DNA from: Isoptericola halalbus
GTDB lineage: Bacteria; Actinomycetota; Actinomycetes; Actinomycetales; Cellulomonadaceae
Assembly (NCBI GenBank): GCA_009663185.1
Contig: VJZX01000020.1
Location: 1-38,490 of the forward strand
Direction: 5' to 3'
Length of the DNA: 38,490 nt
A program made the translations under genes and the position numbers. Positions 28,749-37,033 of this stretch are shown here, piece by piece (the first letter of the stretch is position 1; each line of letters begins with the position of its first letter). The notes beneath the pieces are model-generated. The model searched no databases, had not been told where the DNA came from, and saw only the letters and a list, made by a program, of their open reading frames with translations.

Positions 28749-30421
28749 ACACCCTGCGTGTCCCGCTGCGCGTCGTGATCGTCGGCCATGGCATGGTCGG
28801 CGCACGGCTCGTCGACGAGCTGCTGCGCCGCGACGCCGACGGCGCGCTCGACATCACCGTGCTCGGCGCCGAGCCGTACGAGCCGTACAACCGCGTGCTG
28901 CTGTCCGACGTCGTCGCCGGGCGCACCGACGTCGCCGCGATCGGCATGCCCCTCGTCGACGACGAGCGAGCCCGTGTGCTGCGGGGCACGGTCGCGATGT
29001 CGGTCGACCGGGACGCGCGGGTCGTCCTGGCCGACGACGGCACGCGCCACCCGTACGACCACCTCGTCCTGGCGACCGGCTCGTCCGCACGCATCCCGGC
29101 CATCCCGGGCCTCGCCGACCTGCCCGCCGGCGTGCACGCCCTGCGCACGCTCGACGACGCGCGCGAGATCGTCGCCGCGACGGTCAACGGGCCGCGGGCC
29201 GTCGTCGTGGGCGGCGGCGTGCTCGGCGTCGAGGCCGCGCACGGCCTGGCGGGTCGCGGGCTGCAGGTCACGCTGGTGCACCCCGCCGCCTCGCCGATGG
29301 AGCGTCAGCTCGACACCGAGGCGGGTACGGTCCTCAGCGCCGGCCTCGAGGCTGCGGGTGTCACCGTCCGCACCGGCGTACAGCCGAGCGAGGTGCTCGT
29401 CGTCGGTGGACGGGCCGTCGGCGTCCGGCTGGAGGGCGACGTGCGTGAGCTGGGCGAGGTGCTCGGGGCGGGGCTGGTCGTGCTGGCATGCGGCACCGTG
29501 CCTGAGACGGGACTGGCGCGCGACGCGGGTCTGGCGGTCGACCGGGGTGTCGTCGTCGGGCACGACCTGGCGAGCGTGAGCGACCCGGCCGTGCATGCGG
29601 TCGGGGACTGCGCGCAGCCGCCCGAGGGTTCGCGCGGGCTCGTGGCCGAGGGGTGGGACCAGGCGCGACGGCTCGCCGAGCGGCTCGCGGCGCTCGCGGC
29701 CGACCACTCGGTCGCGTCGCTCCCGGCGGCGGACGAGCCGGTCCGCGGCCCGCGCGAGCACCTGCGCCTGCCCAAGGAAGGACAGCGACCGTCGCTGGCC
29801 GTGCGCCTGGGCGCGCTGATGTCCTCGCGTGCGGCGACGGACCACGGCATCGAGACGCGCGGCACGGACGTCGTCAAGGTCAAGGCAGGATCCCTGAGCA
29901 TCGTCTCGATGGGTCGCGCAGGGACGGGACGCACGCCGGCGCCGGGGGAGCGCACCGTGCGGCTCAGCGACCCCGACGCCGGACGGTACGTCGAGGCCGT
30001 CGTGGCGGGCGGGCTGCTCGTCGGCGCCACGTGCGTGGGTGACCCGCGGGTCGCGGCCGACCTCACGGCGGCCTACACGCGCCGCACGCCCGTGCCCGCC
30101 GACCCCGCGTTCCTCCTGCTCACGCCCGTCATGCCGGCCGCCGCGCCGGCGTCGTCCCCCGAGCACATGCCCGACGACGCCACCGTCTGCCGGTGCAACG
30201 GCGTGACCAAGCACGACATCGCCTCGTGCGTGCGCGACGGTGCGTCCACCGCCGAGGACGTCGCGAAGGCCACCCGCGCCACGACCGGCTGCGGCGGCTG
30301 CACCGAGGCCGTGTGCGGGCTGGTGGACTGGCTCCGCACGACGCAGGTCGCCGACGGTGACGGCGCGCCGGAGCCGAGTACCGCCGACGCTCCGGGCCGC
30401 CCGTCCCTCACCTCGTTGTGA
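28745..30421 (+). CDS. nasB: NirB-like FAD/NAD(P) oxidoreductase with [2Fe-2S] domain, electron-transfer subunit for nitrate reductase
   Basis: 558 residues; proposed to pass electrons from NAD(P)H to NasC. The FAD site is VVIVGHGMVGARLVDELLRR, then YEPYNRVLLSDVVAGR. The NAD(P) site is AVVVGGGVLGVEAAHGLAGR. HAVGDCAQPPEG closes the FAD fold. After a divergent middle region, a BFD-like [2Fe-2S] domain carries CRCNGVTKHDIASC and TGCGGCTEAVCGL. The domain order is that of the N-terminal part of NirB, without the sirohaem half. The GTG at 28745 overlaps the nasC stop by 4 bp, so a nasC-nasB complex is likely. The exact redox partner is inferred. Confidence 0.88.
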
Positions 30422-30449
30422 GCGCGCCTGCGGGCCTCTCGTGGACTCA

Positions 30450-30513
30450 CCTTCGAGGTCGCCATCTCTTCCGGAAAACCGCGGGAAGGCGGAAATGATG
30501 ACGACCTCGAAGG
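30450..30513. repeat. Palindromic element type B copy 2, between nasB and the P-loop gene
   Basis: 64 bp, ends CCTTCGAGGTCG and CGACCTCGAAGG, with 25-nt arms and a few mismatches. It aligns without gaps to the copy at 20886-20951. Its right edge is 4 nt from the TAGCCT that precedes the next gene, so it may have supplied or altered that promoter. Confidence 0.88.
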
Positions 30514-30517
30514 GAGG

Positions 30518-30523
30518 TAGCCT
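30518..30523 (+). promoter_or_regulatory. Candidate -10 element for the P-loop gene
   Basis: TAGCCT ends 6 nt before ATG 30530. A competing GGGAGG (30512-30517) is rather far for a ribosome site, so leaderless initiation is possible. Confidence 0.4.
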
Positions 30524-30529
30524 GCGGAG

Positions 30530-31060
30530 ATGTCCGGTCGACGCGCCCGTCTCGTGCTCATGTGCGGGCCGGCAGGCTCCGGCAAGTCGGTGCACGCCCG
30601 GCAGCTCGAGGAGGCCGGACACGCCCTGCTGTCGATCGACGAGCTCGCCTGGTCGGCCGGGTTCCGGCAGCCGCACCCGCTGCCCGACGACGTCGCTCGC
30701 CGTCTCGAGGCCGACCTGCGCTCCCGCCTCGAGCGGCTGCTCGCCGACGGTCGTGACGTCGTCCTCGACAAGTCCTTCTGGTCGCGGGCGGCGCGCGACC
30801 AGTACCGCGCGATCGGCGCCGCGCACGGGGCCGTCGTCGAGGTCGTGTACGTCGAGGTGCCGCGCGAGGTCGCGCTGGCGCGCGTCGCGGCGCGCCGCGG
30901 CGCCGGGCCGCACGACGTGCAGCTCATGCCGGACGCCGCCGCCTACTACGACGGCTTCGAGGTGCCGACTGCGGACGAAGGCCCGCTGCGCATGGTCCGT
31001 GGTGACGGGCTTCTCTCACGGACGCCCGAACCCAGTGAGCAGAATGTTCCCGAGAGGTAA
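30530..31060 (+). CDS. Small P-loop ATPase/kinase, zeta-toxin/AAA-like, function unknown
   Basis: 176 residues. Walker A is LMCGPAGSGKSVHARQLE. A Walker-B-like strand LLADGRDVVLDKSFWSRAAR follows, with VVEVVYVEVPREVALARVAARR typical of small-molecule or nucleotide kinases. The C-terminal third is poorly conserved in character. It belongs to the broad AAA_33/zeta-toxin-like kinase group, but no antitoxin is adjacent and the substrate is unknown. It sits between nasB and nirB in the nitrate cluster. Its TAA stop lies inside the GlnR-like operator of nirB, so the operator could also affect its 3' end. Confidence 0.8.
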   Translation: MSGRRARLVLMCGPAGSGKSVHARQLEEAGHALLSIDELAWSAGFRQPHPLPDDVARRLEADLRSRLERLLADGRDVVLDKSFWSRAARDQYRAIGAAHGAVVEVVYVEVPREVALARVAARRGAGPHDVQLMPDAAAYYDGFEVPTADEGPLRMVRGDGLLSRTPEPSEQNVPER

Positions 31061-31061
31061 C
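31035..31061 (-). promoter_or_regulatory. GlnR-type operator upstream of nirB
   Basis: On the plus strand: GTGAG, 6 nt, GTTCC, 6 nt, GTAAC. Read on the minus strand this is GTTAC-N6-GGAAC-N6-CTCAC, matching the alternating GTnAC and GaAAC half-sites of the GlnR consensus at 11-bp spacing. It begins 71 nt upstream of the nirB ATG and overlaps the end of the P-loop gene. GlnR activation of nirB is established in streptomycetes; its action here is inferred. Confidence 0.65.
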
Positions 31062-31093
31062 CACCCCCTGACGGTGCCGACACGGCGGGTTCC

Positions 31094-31099
31094 TACGGT
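31094..31099 (+). promoter_or_regulatory. Candidate -10 element for nirB
   Basis: TACGGT ends 6 nt before ATG 31106 and no Shine-Dalgarno is visible, so a leaderless nirB message is plausible. The GlnR-like site lies about 33 bp further upstream, a position suited to activation. Confidence 0.4.
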
Positions 31100-31105
31100 C
31101 GTGGC

Positions 31106-33778
31106 ATGAGCAGCGAGCCCCCCACCACTACTGCCCGGCACCTCGTCGTCGTCGGCGGCGGCATGGTCGCCCAGCGCTTCGTCGAGGCGATGCGCGCCCG
31201 CGACACCGCTGGCGCCTGGCACGTCAGCGTCTTCGCGGAGGAGCCCCGCAAGCCGTACGACCGCGTCGGTCTCACGCGCTACTTCGAGGTCCGCGACCCG
31301 GAGGAGCTCACGCTCGGCGACCCCGCGCTGTGGGACGACCCCCTCGTCACCCTGCACCGCGACTGCAAGATCGAGTCGATCGACCGCGAGGCGAAGACCG
31401 TCACGGACCGCCTCGGGCGCGTGCACCACTATGACGAGCTCGTTCTCGCCACGGGTTCGAACGCGGCGATGCCGCCCATCCCCGGCAACGACCTGCCCGG
31501 CGTGTACGTCTACCGCACGATCGACGACGTCGCGGCGCTGCGCGGCTGGGTCGAGGCCAAGCGCGAGGCGAACAAGGTCGAGACGCGCCGGGGTGTCGTC
31601 GAGAAGCCGATCCGCGGCGCCGTCATCGGCGGCGGCCTGCTCGGCCTCGAGGCCGCCGGCGCGCTCAAGGCCCTCGGCGCCCAGGCCACGGTCATCGAGT
31701 TCGGCACGCACCTCATGGGTGTGCAGATCGACCTCGGCGGCGGCGAGGCGCTCAAGCGGCTCATCAACGACAAGGGCATCTCGGTACGCGCGCAGACCGC
31801 CACCAAGGAGATGAAGCCGCACCGTCGCACGGGCCACGTCGGCCGGCTCGACTTCGCCGACGGCGGCCGGCTCGACGTCGACGTCGTCGTCGTCGCGACG
31901 GGCGTGCGCCCGCGTGACGAGCTCGCCCGCGCGGCCGGGCTGGAGGTCGGCGAGCGCGGGGGCGCCGTCGTCGACCTCAGCTGCCGCACCGAGGACCCGC
32001 ACGTCTGGGCCATCGGCGAGGTCGCGTGCATCGAGGGCCGCTGCATCGGCCTGGTCGCGCCCGGCAACACGATGGCCGAGGTCGTGGTCGACCGCCTGCT
32101 CGGCGGTGAGGCCACGTTCCCCGGCGCGGACACCGCGACCAAGCTCAAGCTCTCGGGCGTCGACGTCGCGAGCTTCGGCGACGCGCACGGGCGCACCGAG
32201 GACGCGGTCGAGCTCGTCTGGGCCGACCCGCTCGCCGGCGTCTACAAGAAGCTCGTCATGTCCGACGACGCGCGCACGCTGCTCGGCGGCGTGTTCGTCG
32301 GCGACGCGGCACCCTATGCGTCGCTGCGGCCCATGCTGGGCGCAGAGCTGCCGGGCGACCCGGCCGCGTTCCTGCTGCCCGAGGGCGGCGGAGCCGGCGC
32401 GCCGGCGATCGAGCTGCCCGACGACGCCGCGGTCTGCTCGTGCAACAACGTCTCGGCGGGGGCGATCCGGGCCGCTGTCACCGACCACGAGTGCACCGAC
32501 GTCGCCGGCGTCAAGGCGTGCACCAAGGCCGGCACCACCTGCGGTGCGTGTCTCCCGCTCGTCACGAAGATCACCAAGACCGAGCTCGAGCGCGCCGGCG
32601 TCGAGATCAGCACCGCGCTGTGCGAGCACTTCGCGCTCTCGCGCGCCCAGCTGTTCGACGCCGTCCGGGTTGCCGAGCTGCACACGTTCAGCGAGATCAT
32701 CGCGCGCTTCGGCGTCGTGCCCGAGGGCGCGGCCGACCCGGGCCGCGGTTGCGACATCTGCAAGCCCGTGGTCGCGTCGATCCTCGCGAGCCTCGGCAAC
32801 GGGCACATCCTGGCGGGCGAGCAGGCCACGCTGCAGGACACCAACGACCACATGCTCGCCAACATGCAGAAGGACGGCACCTACTCGGTCGTCCCGCGCA
32901 TGCCGGGCGGCGAGGTCACGCCCGAGGGCCTCATCGCCGTCGGGCAGGTCGCCAAGGACTTCGGCCTCTACACGAAGATCACAGGCGGTCAGCGGATCGA
33001 CATGTTCGGTGCGCGCGTCGAGCAGCTGCCCGAGATCTGGCGCCGCCTGGTCGACGCCGGGTTCGAGTCCGGCCACGCGTACGGCAAGTCGCTGCGCACG
33101 GTGAAGTCGTGCGTCGGCTCGACGTGGTGCCGCTACGGCGTCCAGGACTCGGTGGGCATGGCCGTCGAGCTCGAGCTGCGCTACCGCGGCCTGCGCTCCC
33201 CGCACAAGCTCAAGCTCGGCGTCTCGGGCTGCGCCCGCGAGTGCGCCGAGGCCCGCGGCAAGGACGTGGGTGTCATCGCGACCGACAAGGGCTGGAACGT
33301 CTACGTCGGCGGCAACGGCGGCCAGACGCCCAAGCACGCCCAGCTCCTCGCGGAGGACCTGAGCTCCGCCGAGCTCCTCCGGGCGATCGACCGGTTCCTC
33401 ATGCTGTACATCCGCACCGCCGACCGGCTGCAGCGCACCGCGCCGTGGGTCGAGGAGTACGAGGGCGGCCTCGAGGCCATCCGCGAGGTCATCCTCGAGG
33501 ACTCGCTCGGCATCTGCGCCGACCTCGACGCCGCGATGGCCAAGCACGTCGAGGCCTACGAGGACGAGTGGAAGGCGGTCCTGGAGGACCCGGCGAAGCT
33601 CGCCCGCTTCGGCTCCTTCGTCAACGCCCCGTCCACCCCCGACCCCGACCTCGCCTACGTGCCCGAGCGTGGCCAGAAGCGTCCTGCGACGCGGGACGAG
33701 ATCGCCGCGGGCGCCATCGACCCCGCCCTCGTCGGCCCCGTGCTCGTGTCCGGTCCCACCCTGGAGGTTCGCTCGTGA
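31106..33778 (+). CDS. nirB: NAD(P)H-dependent assimilatory nitrite reductase, large subunit NirB
   Basis: 890 residues; reduces nitrite to ammonium with six electrons. Domains in order: FAD (HLVVVGGGMVAQRFVEAM), NAD(P) (AVIGGGLLGLEAAGALKAL), a BFD-like [2Fe-2S] region (about 440-495, CSCNNVSAGA and TTCGACLPLVTK) with GCDIC near 549, a ferredoxin-like half domain (YSVVPRMPGGEVTPEGL) and the sirohaem/[4Fe-4S] domain. The four cluster cysteines are C669, C675 (CVGSTWC), C709 and C713 (GCAREC), and all are present. Length is normal for the family. The ATG at 31106 lies just after a -10-like hexamer. It heads the nirB-nirD-cobA-hemD-modABC run of overlapping genes. Confidence 0.96.
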   Translation: MSSEPPTTTARHLVVVGGGMVAQRFVEAMRARDTAGAWHVSVFAEEPRKPYDRVGLTRYFEVRDPEELTLGDPALWDDPLVTLHRDCKIESIDREAKTVTDRLGRVHHYDELVLATGSNAAMPPIPGNDLPGVYVYRTIDDVAALRGWVEAKREANKVETRRGVVEKPIRGAVIGGGLLGLEAAGALKALGAQATVIEFGTHLMGVQIDLGGGEALKRLINDKGISVRAQTATKEMKPHRRTGHVGRLDFADGGRLDVDVVVVATGVRPRDELARAAGLEVGERGGAVVDLSCRTEDPHVWAIGEVACIEGRCIGLVAPGNTMAEVVVDRLLGGEATFPGADTATKLKLSGVDVASFGDAHGRTEDAVELVWADPLAGVYKKLVMSDDARTLLGGVFVGDAAPYASLRPMLGAELPGDPAAFLLPEGGGAGAPAIELPDDAAVCSCNNVSAGAIRAAVTDHECTDVAGVKACTKAGTTCGACLPLVTKITKTELERAGVEISTALCEHFALSRAQLFDAVRVAELHTFSEIIARFGVVPEGAADPGRGCDICKPVVASILASLGNGHILAGEQATLQDTNDHMLANMQKDGTYSVVPRMPGGEVTPEGLIAVGQVAKDFGLYTKITGGQRIDMFGARVEQLPEIWRRLVDAGFESGHAYGKSLRTVKSCVGSTWCRYGVQDSVGMAVELELRYRGLRSPHKLKLGVSGCARECAEARGKDVGVIATDKGWNVYVGGNGGQTPKHAQLLAEDLSSAELLRAIDRFLMLYIRTADRLQRTAPWVEEYEGGLEAIREVILEDSLGICADLDAAMAKHVEAYEDEWKAVLEDPAKLARFGSFVNAPSTPDPDLAYVPERGQKRPATRDEIAAGAIDPALVGPVLVSGPTLEVRS

Positions 33779-34179
33779 CCACCCTCGCCCAGACCCCCGA
33801 CGAGGCCACGACGGCCGCCACCTGGACCGCCGTCTGCCCGCTCGACGCGCTCGTCCCCGAGCGCGGCGCGGCGGCCCTGCTCGAGAACCCGGACGGTGCG
33901 CCGGTCCAGGTCGCGCTCTTCCGCCTGCTCGACGACGAGGTCCGCGCCGTCCAGCAGCTCGACCCGTACTCGGGCGCCAACGTCATGTCGCGCGGCATCG
34001 TCGGCACGCGCGGCGGCGAGCCCACGGTGGCTGCACCGGTGTACAAGCAGGTCTTCGCGCTGCGCAGCGGCGACTGCCTCGAGTCCGGCGGCAAGACGCC
34101 GCTCCCGGGCCACGGCGCCCACCTGGCGACGTTCCCGGTCGAGGTGCGCGACGGCGTCGTGCACGTGGCGCTGGGATGA
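33775..34179 (+). CDS. nirD: Nitrite reductase small subunit NirD
   Basis: 134 residues with a Rieske-like fold (TAVCPLDALVPERGAAALL, QVALFRLLDDEVRAVQQLDP, VYKQVFALRSGDCLESGG, ATFPVEVRDGVVHV). As usual for NirD, the Rieske CxH and CxxH ligands are missing (LDPYSGANVMSRG stands there), so it holds no cluster and serves as an accessory subunit of NirB. The start GTG 33775 overlaps the nirB stop by 4 bp and has GGAGG 7 nt upstream. Confidence 0.94.
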   Translation: MTTLAQTPDEATTAATWTAVCPLDALVPERGAAALLENPDGAPVQVALFRLLDDEVRAVQQLDPYSGANVMSRGIVGTRGGEPTVAAPVYKQVFALRSGDCLESGGKTPLPGHGAHLATFPVEVRDGVVHVALG

Positions 34180-34970
34180 CAAGCGCCGACAACGAGGCCG
34201 CCGCCGGCAGGGTCACCCTGGTCGGCGGCGGCCCCGGCGCGCCCGACCTGCTCACCTTCCGCGGCTGGCGCGCGCTCATCCAGGCCGACGTCGTCGTGAC
34301 CGACCGGCTCGGCCCCGTCGAGGTCCTCGAGGACCTCGGTCCCGACGTCGAGATCATCGACGTCGGCAAGACGCCGGGCCACCACGCCGTGCCGCAGGAG
34401 GAGATCAACGCGCTTCTCGTGCGGCACGCGCGGCTCGGCAAGCACGTCGTGCGGCTCAAGGGCGGCGACCCGTTCGTCTTCGGCCGTGGGGGCGAGGAGG
34501 TCGCGGCGTGCCGCGGGGCCGGTGTGCAGGTCGACGTGGTTCCGGGCGTCTCGTCGGCGCTCGCGGTCCCGGCGCTCGCGGGCGTCCCGCTCACGCATCG
34601 CGGCACGACGGCGGCATTCCACGTCGTCACCGGTCACACGCGCGACGGCGAGGCCGTGCTCGACGACGTCGCCGTGTCCTGCGTGACGACGCGGACGGCT
34701 ACGCTGGTGATCCTCATGGGGGTGTCGGCACTGCCCGGGATCGTGCGGCGCCTGCTGGACGCCGGGGCGGAGCCCACCACCCCCGTGGCGATCGTGGAGC
34801 GGGGCTCCACCCCGGAGCAGCGGGTCACGCGTGCCGCCCTCGACCTGGCGGCGAAGCGTGCCGACGAGGTCGGGGTGAGCTCGCCCGCCGTGATCGTGAT
34901 CGGTGACGTGGCGGCGGACGGAGTGCTGGAGGTGCCGGGTGAGCGGACGGTGGGAGAGCGGAGTGGCTGA
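34176..34970 (+). CDS. cobA: Uroporphyrinogen-III C-methyltransferase CobA
   Basis: 264 residues. It uses two SAM to make precorrin-2 from uroporphyrinogen III for sirohaem, which NirB needs. Motifs are VTLVGGGPGAPDLLTFRGW at the N-terminus, VVRLKGGDPFVFGRGGEEV, VDVVPGVSSALAVPALAGVP with LTHRG, and TLVILMGVSALPGIV. It lacks a fused CysG dehydrogenase/ferrochelatase, so those steps are encoded elsewhere. The ATG overlaps the nirD stop by 4 bp and the last 8 bp overlap hemD. Confidence 0.95.
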   Translation: MTSADNEAAAGRVTLVGGGPGAPDLLTFRGWRALIQADVVVTDRLGPVEVLEDLGPDVEIIDVGKTPGHHAVPQEEINALLVRHARLGKHVVRLKGGDPFVFGRGGEEVAACRGAGVQVDVVPGVSSALAVPALAGVPLTHRGTTAAFHVVTGHTRDGEAVLDDVAVSCVTTRTATLVILMGVSALPGIVRRLLDAGAEPTTPVAIVERGSTPEQRVTRAALDLAAKRADEVGVSSPAVIVIGDVAADGVLEVPGERTVGERSG

Positions 34971-36096
34971 GCCTGCACGACCTGCCCTCAGTCAGGTCAT
35001 GGCCGGCTGCACCGTGCTCATCACCGCCGACCGCCGCTCGGGCGAGCTCGCCGCCGCCCTGCAGCGCCGCGGTGCGACGGTCCGGCACGCACCCGCCCTG
35101 AGCATGATCCCGCACGTGGACGACGACGCGCTCATCGCCGCGACGCGCGCGCTGGTCGGCGACCGGCCCGACGTCGTCGTCGCGACGACGGGCGTCGGCT
35201 TCCGGGCGTGGATCGAGGCCGCGGACGTGCACGGGCTCGCCGACGACCTGCTCGCCACGCTCAGGCGTGCTCGGCTGGTCGCGCGCGGCCCCAAGGCGCG
35301 CGGCGCGATCCAGGCCGCCGGGCTGCAGGCCGACTGGGTCGCCGAGTCCGAGACGTCCGCCGAGGTGGCCGAGGTGCTGCTCAGCGAGGGCGTCACCGGG
35401 CTGCACGTGGCGATCCAGCACCACGGCGCCGGCGCCGACGGGCTCGACGAGGTCTTCGCCAAGGCGGGCGCGCGCGTCTCGAGCCTCGTCGTGTACCGGT
35501 GGGGTCCGGCACCCGACCCGGAGGCCGTCCTCGCCTCGGTGCGGGCCGCCGCCGCCGGCGAGATCGACGCCGTCGCGTTCACGTCGGCACCCGGGGCCGA
35601 GGCATGGCTCGAGGCGGCCGAGGCGGCCGGAGTGGCACAGCAGGTGGTCGGGCGGTTCACGTCCGGCGGCATGATCGCCGCCGCCGTCGGGCCTGTGACC
35701 GCGCGACCGCTCGAGTCGCGCGGCATCACGACGCTCCAGCCCGAGCGCGGTCGGCTCGGCGCGCTCGTGCGCGCGCTCGTGGGGCACTACGAGCACATCG
35801 AGTCCGTCGCGCTCGCGACCGTGGCCGGGCCGCTGACCATCCGCGCGCGGGTGGCGGTGCTCGACGGGCAGGTGCTGCCGCTCTCGCCCACGGGCGTCGA
35901 GGTCCTGCGCCTGCTCGCCTCCGCGGGTGGCGACGTCGTGTCGCGTGACAAGGTGCTCGACGTGCTCCCCGGTGCCTCGCGGGACCCGCACGCCGTCGAG
36001 GTGGCGATCGCCCGGCTGCGTGAGGCGACGGGGCGCAGGGACCTGATCAAGACCGTCGTCAAGCGGGGGTACCGCCTCGAGCTCGCGCATGACTGA
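34963..36096 (+). CDS. hemD: Uroporphyrinogen-III synthase fused to an OmpR-type winged-helix DNA-binding domain
   Basis: 377 residues from GTG 34963, with GGGAGAG upstream and an 8-bp overlap with cobA. Residues about 15-270 form a HEM4 domain (GCTVLITADRRSGELAAALQ, DVVVATTGVGFRAWIEAAD, IDAVAFTSAPGAEAWLEAAE). About 285-375 form a winged helix of the OmpR/PhoB C-terminal type ([50 protein letters not shown]). Such two-domain proteins are known in actinobacteria, for instance next to nir genes in mycobacteria. It may be both an enzyme and a transcription factor for this cluster, or only one of these. A canonical hemD elsewhere in the genome would favour a mainly regulatory role here. Confidence 0.9.
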   Translation: MAEPARPALSQVMAGCTVLITADRRSGELAAALQRRGATVRHAPALSMIPHVDDDALIAATRALVGDRPDVVVATTGVGFRAWIEAADVHGLADDLLATLRRARLVARGPKARGAIQAAGLQADWVAESETSAEVAEVLLSEGVTGLHVAIQHHGAGADGLDEVFAKAGARVSSLVVYRWGPAPDPEAVLASVRAAAAGEIDAVAFTSAPGAEAWLEAAEAAGVAQQVVGRFTSGGMIAAAVGPVTARPLESRGITTLQPERGRLGALVRALVGHYEHIESVALATVAGPLTIRARVAVLDGQVLPLSPTGVEVLRLLASAGGDVVSRDKVLDVLPGASRDPHAVEVAIARLREATGRRDLIKTVVKRGYRLELAHD

Positions 36097-37033
36097 GGTG
36101 TCGCGTGCGGGCACGGCGAAGTCGGGACCTCCGTTCGCTCGAATGAATCGGTCGCTGCGCTCCCTCTGCTCTCGCTCACGAAGGTCCCGACTCCGCCGCG
36201 CCCTCGGTTCTGGCCTGCGTTCGCAGGGTGCCCGACCTCGAACCACCCCTCGCGTGCGCCGGGCGTTGCGCGGCGGAGGTGTCGCCTGCTTCGTGGGCGT
36301 CCTGGTCGGTGCCTGTGCGGCGAGCCAAGAGGGCGGTGGGCGGACGCTGGACGTGCTGGCGGCGGCCTCCGTGGGGGAGGTGTTCGAGCAGCTCGCCGAC
36401 GAGTTCGAGGCGGCTCGTCCGGGTGTGACGGTCCGGCTCAGCGTGGCGGGGTCGCCCGACCTCGTGGCGCAGGTGGTGGAGGGTGCGCCCGCCGACGTGC
36501 TGGCCACGGCGGACGAGGCCACCATGGCACGCGTGACCTCCGATCCGTCCCTCGGGGCCGGTACGCCGCAGGCGTTCGCGACGAACACGCCCGCGCTCGT
36601 CGTCGCGACCGGCGGCGCCGCGGCCGCCGGCATCGGCTCGCTCGCCGACGCCGCGGCGCCCGGCGTGCGGCTCGTCGTGTGCTCGCCGGACGTCCCGTGC
36701 GGGGACGCGACGGCGCGCCTCGCCGCGGCGGCGGGCGTCGAGCTGCACCCCGTGAGCGAGGAGCTCAAGGTCACCGACGTGCTGGCCAAGGTCACCAGCG
36801 GCGAGGCCGACGCCGGCGTCGTGTACACGACCGACGCGACGGCGGCGCTCGCGCGCCACCCCGGGTCGGTGCGCGTCGTCGACGTGCCGGAGGCCGCCGG
36901 CATCGTCAACCGGTACCCCGTCACGGTGCTCGAGGACTCGCCCGAAGCCGACCTGGCGCGCGCGTTCGTCGACCTCCTGACGGGGCCGTCAGGGCGGGCG
37001 GCGCTCGCCGAGGCAGGCTTCGGTGCGCCGTAG
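36089..37033 (+). CDS. modA: Molybdate ABC transporter substrate-binding lipoprotein ModA
   Basis: 314 residues if started at ATG 36089, which overlaps the hemD stop by 8 bp, the same overlap as cobA/hemD and modB/modC. The lipoprotein signal ([20 protein letters not shown], lipidated Cys76) lies far downstream of that ATG, so a GTG at 36254 giving a normal 20-residue signal may be the working start; neither has a clear ribosome site. A palindromic element at 36115-36197 fills most of the odd leader. The mature protein has [68 protein letters not shown] and the ModA-type C-terminal [18 protein letters not shown]. It binds molybdate or tungstate outside the cell. Confidence 0.85.
   Translation: MTEVSRAGTAKSGPPFARMNRSLRSLCSRSRRSRLRRALGSGLRSQGARPRTTPRVRRALRGGGVACFVGVLVGACAASQEGGGRTLDVLAAASVGEVFEQLADEFEAARPGVTVRLSVAGSPDLVAQVVEGAPADVLATADEATMARVTSDPSLGAGTPQAFATNTPALVVATGGAAAAGIGSLADAAAPGVRLVVCSPDVPCGDATARLAAAAGVELHPVSEELKVTDVLAKVTSGEADAGVVYTTDATAALARHPGSVRVVDVPEAAGIVNRYPVTVLEDSPEADLARAFVDLLTGPSGRAALAEAGFGAP
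36115..36197. repeat. Imperfect palindrome at the 5' end of modA
   Basis: 20-nt arms (GGCGAAGTCGGGACCTCCGT and its partner ending at 36197) match with two mismatches around a loop of about 43 nt. A second weak stem lies at 36213-36227. It separates the hemD-coupled ATG from the modA signal peptide. Confidence 0.7.

Noticed and set aside
31016-33547. Long open frame opposite nirB (about 840 codons)
   Set aside because: It is a shadow of a well-supported gene; its composition is biased and has no recognisable domain.
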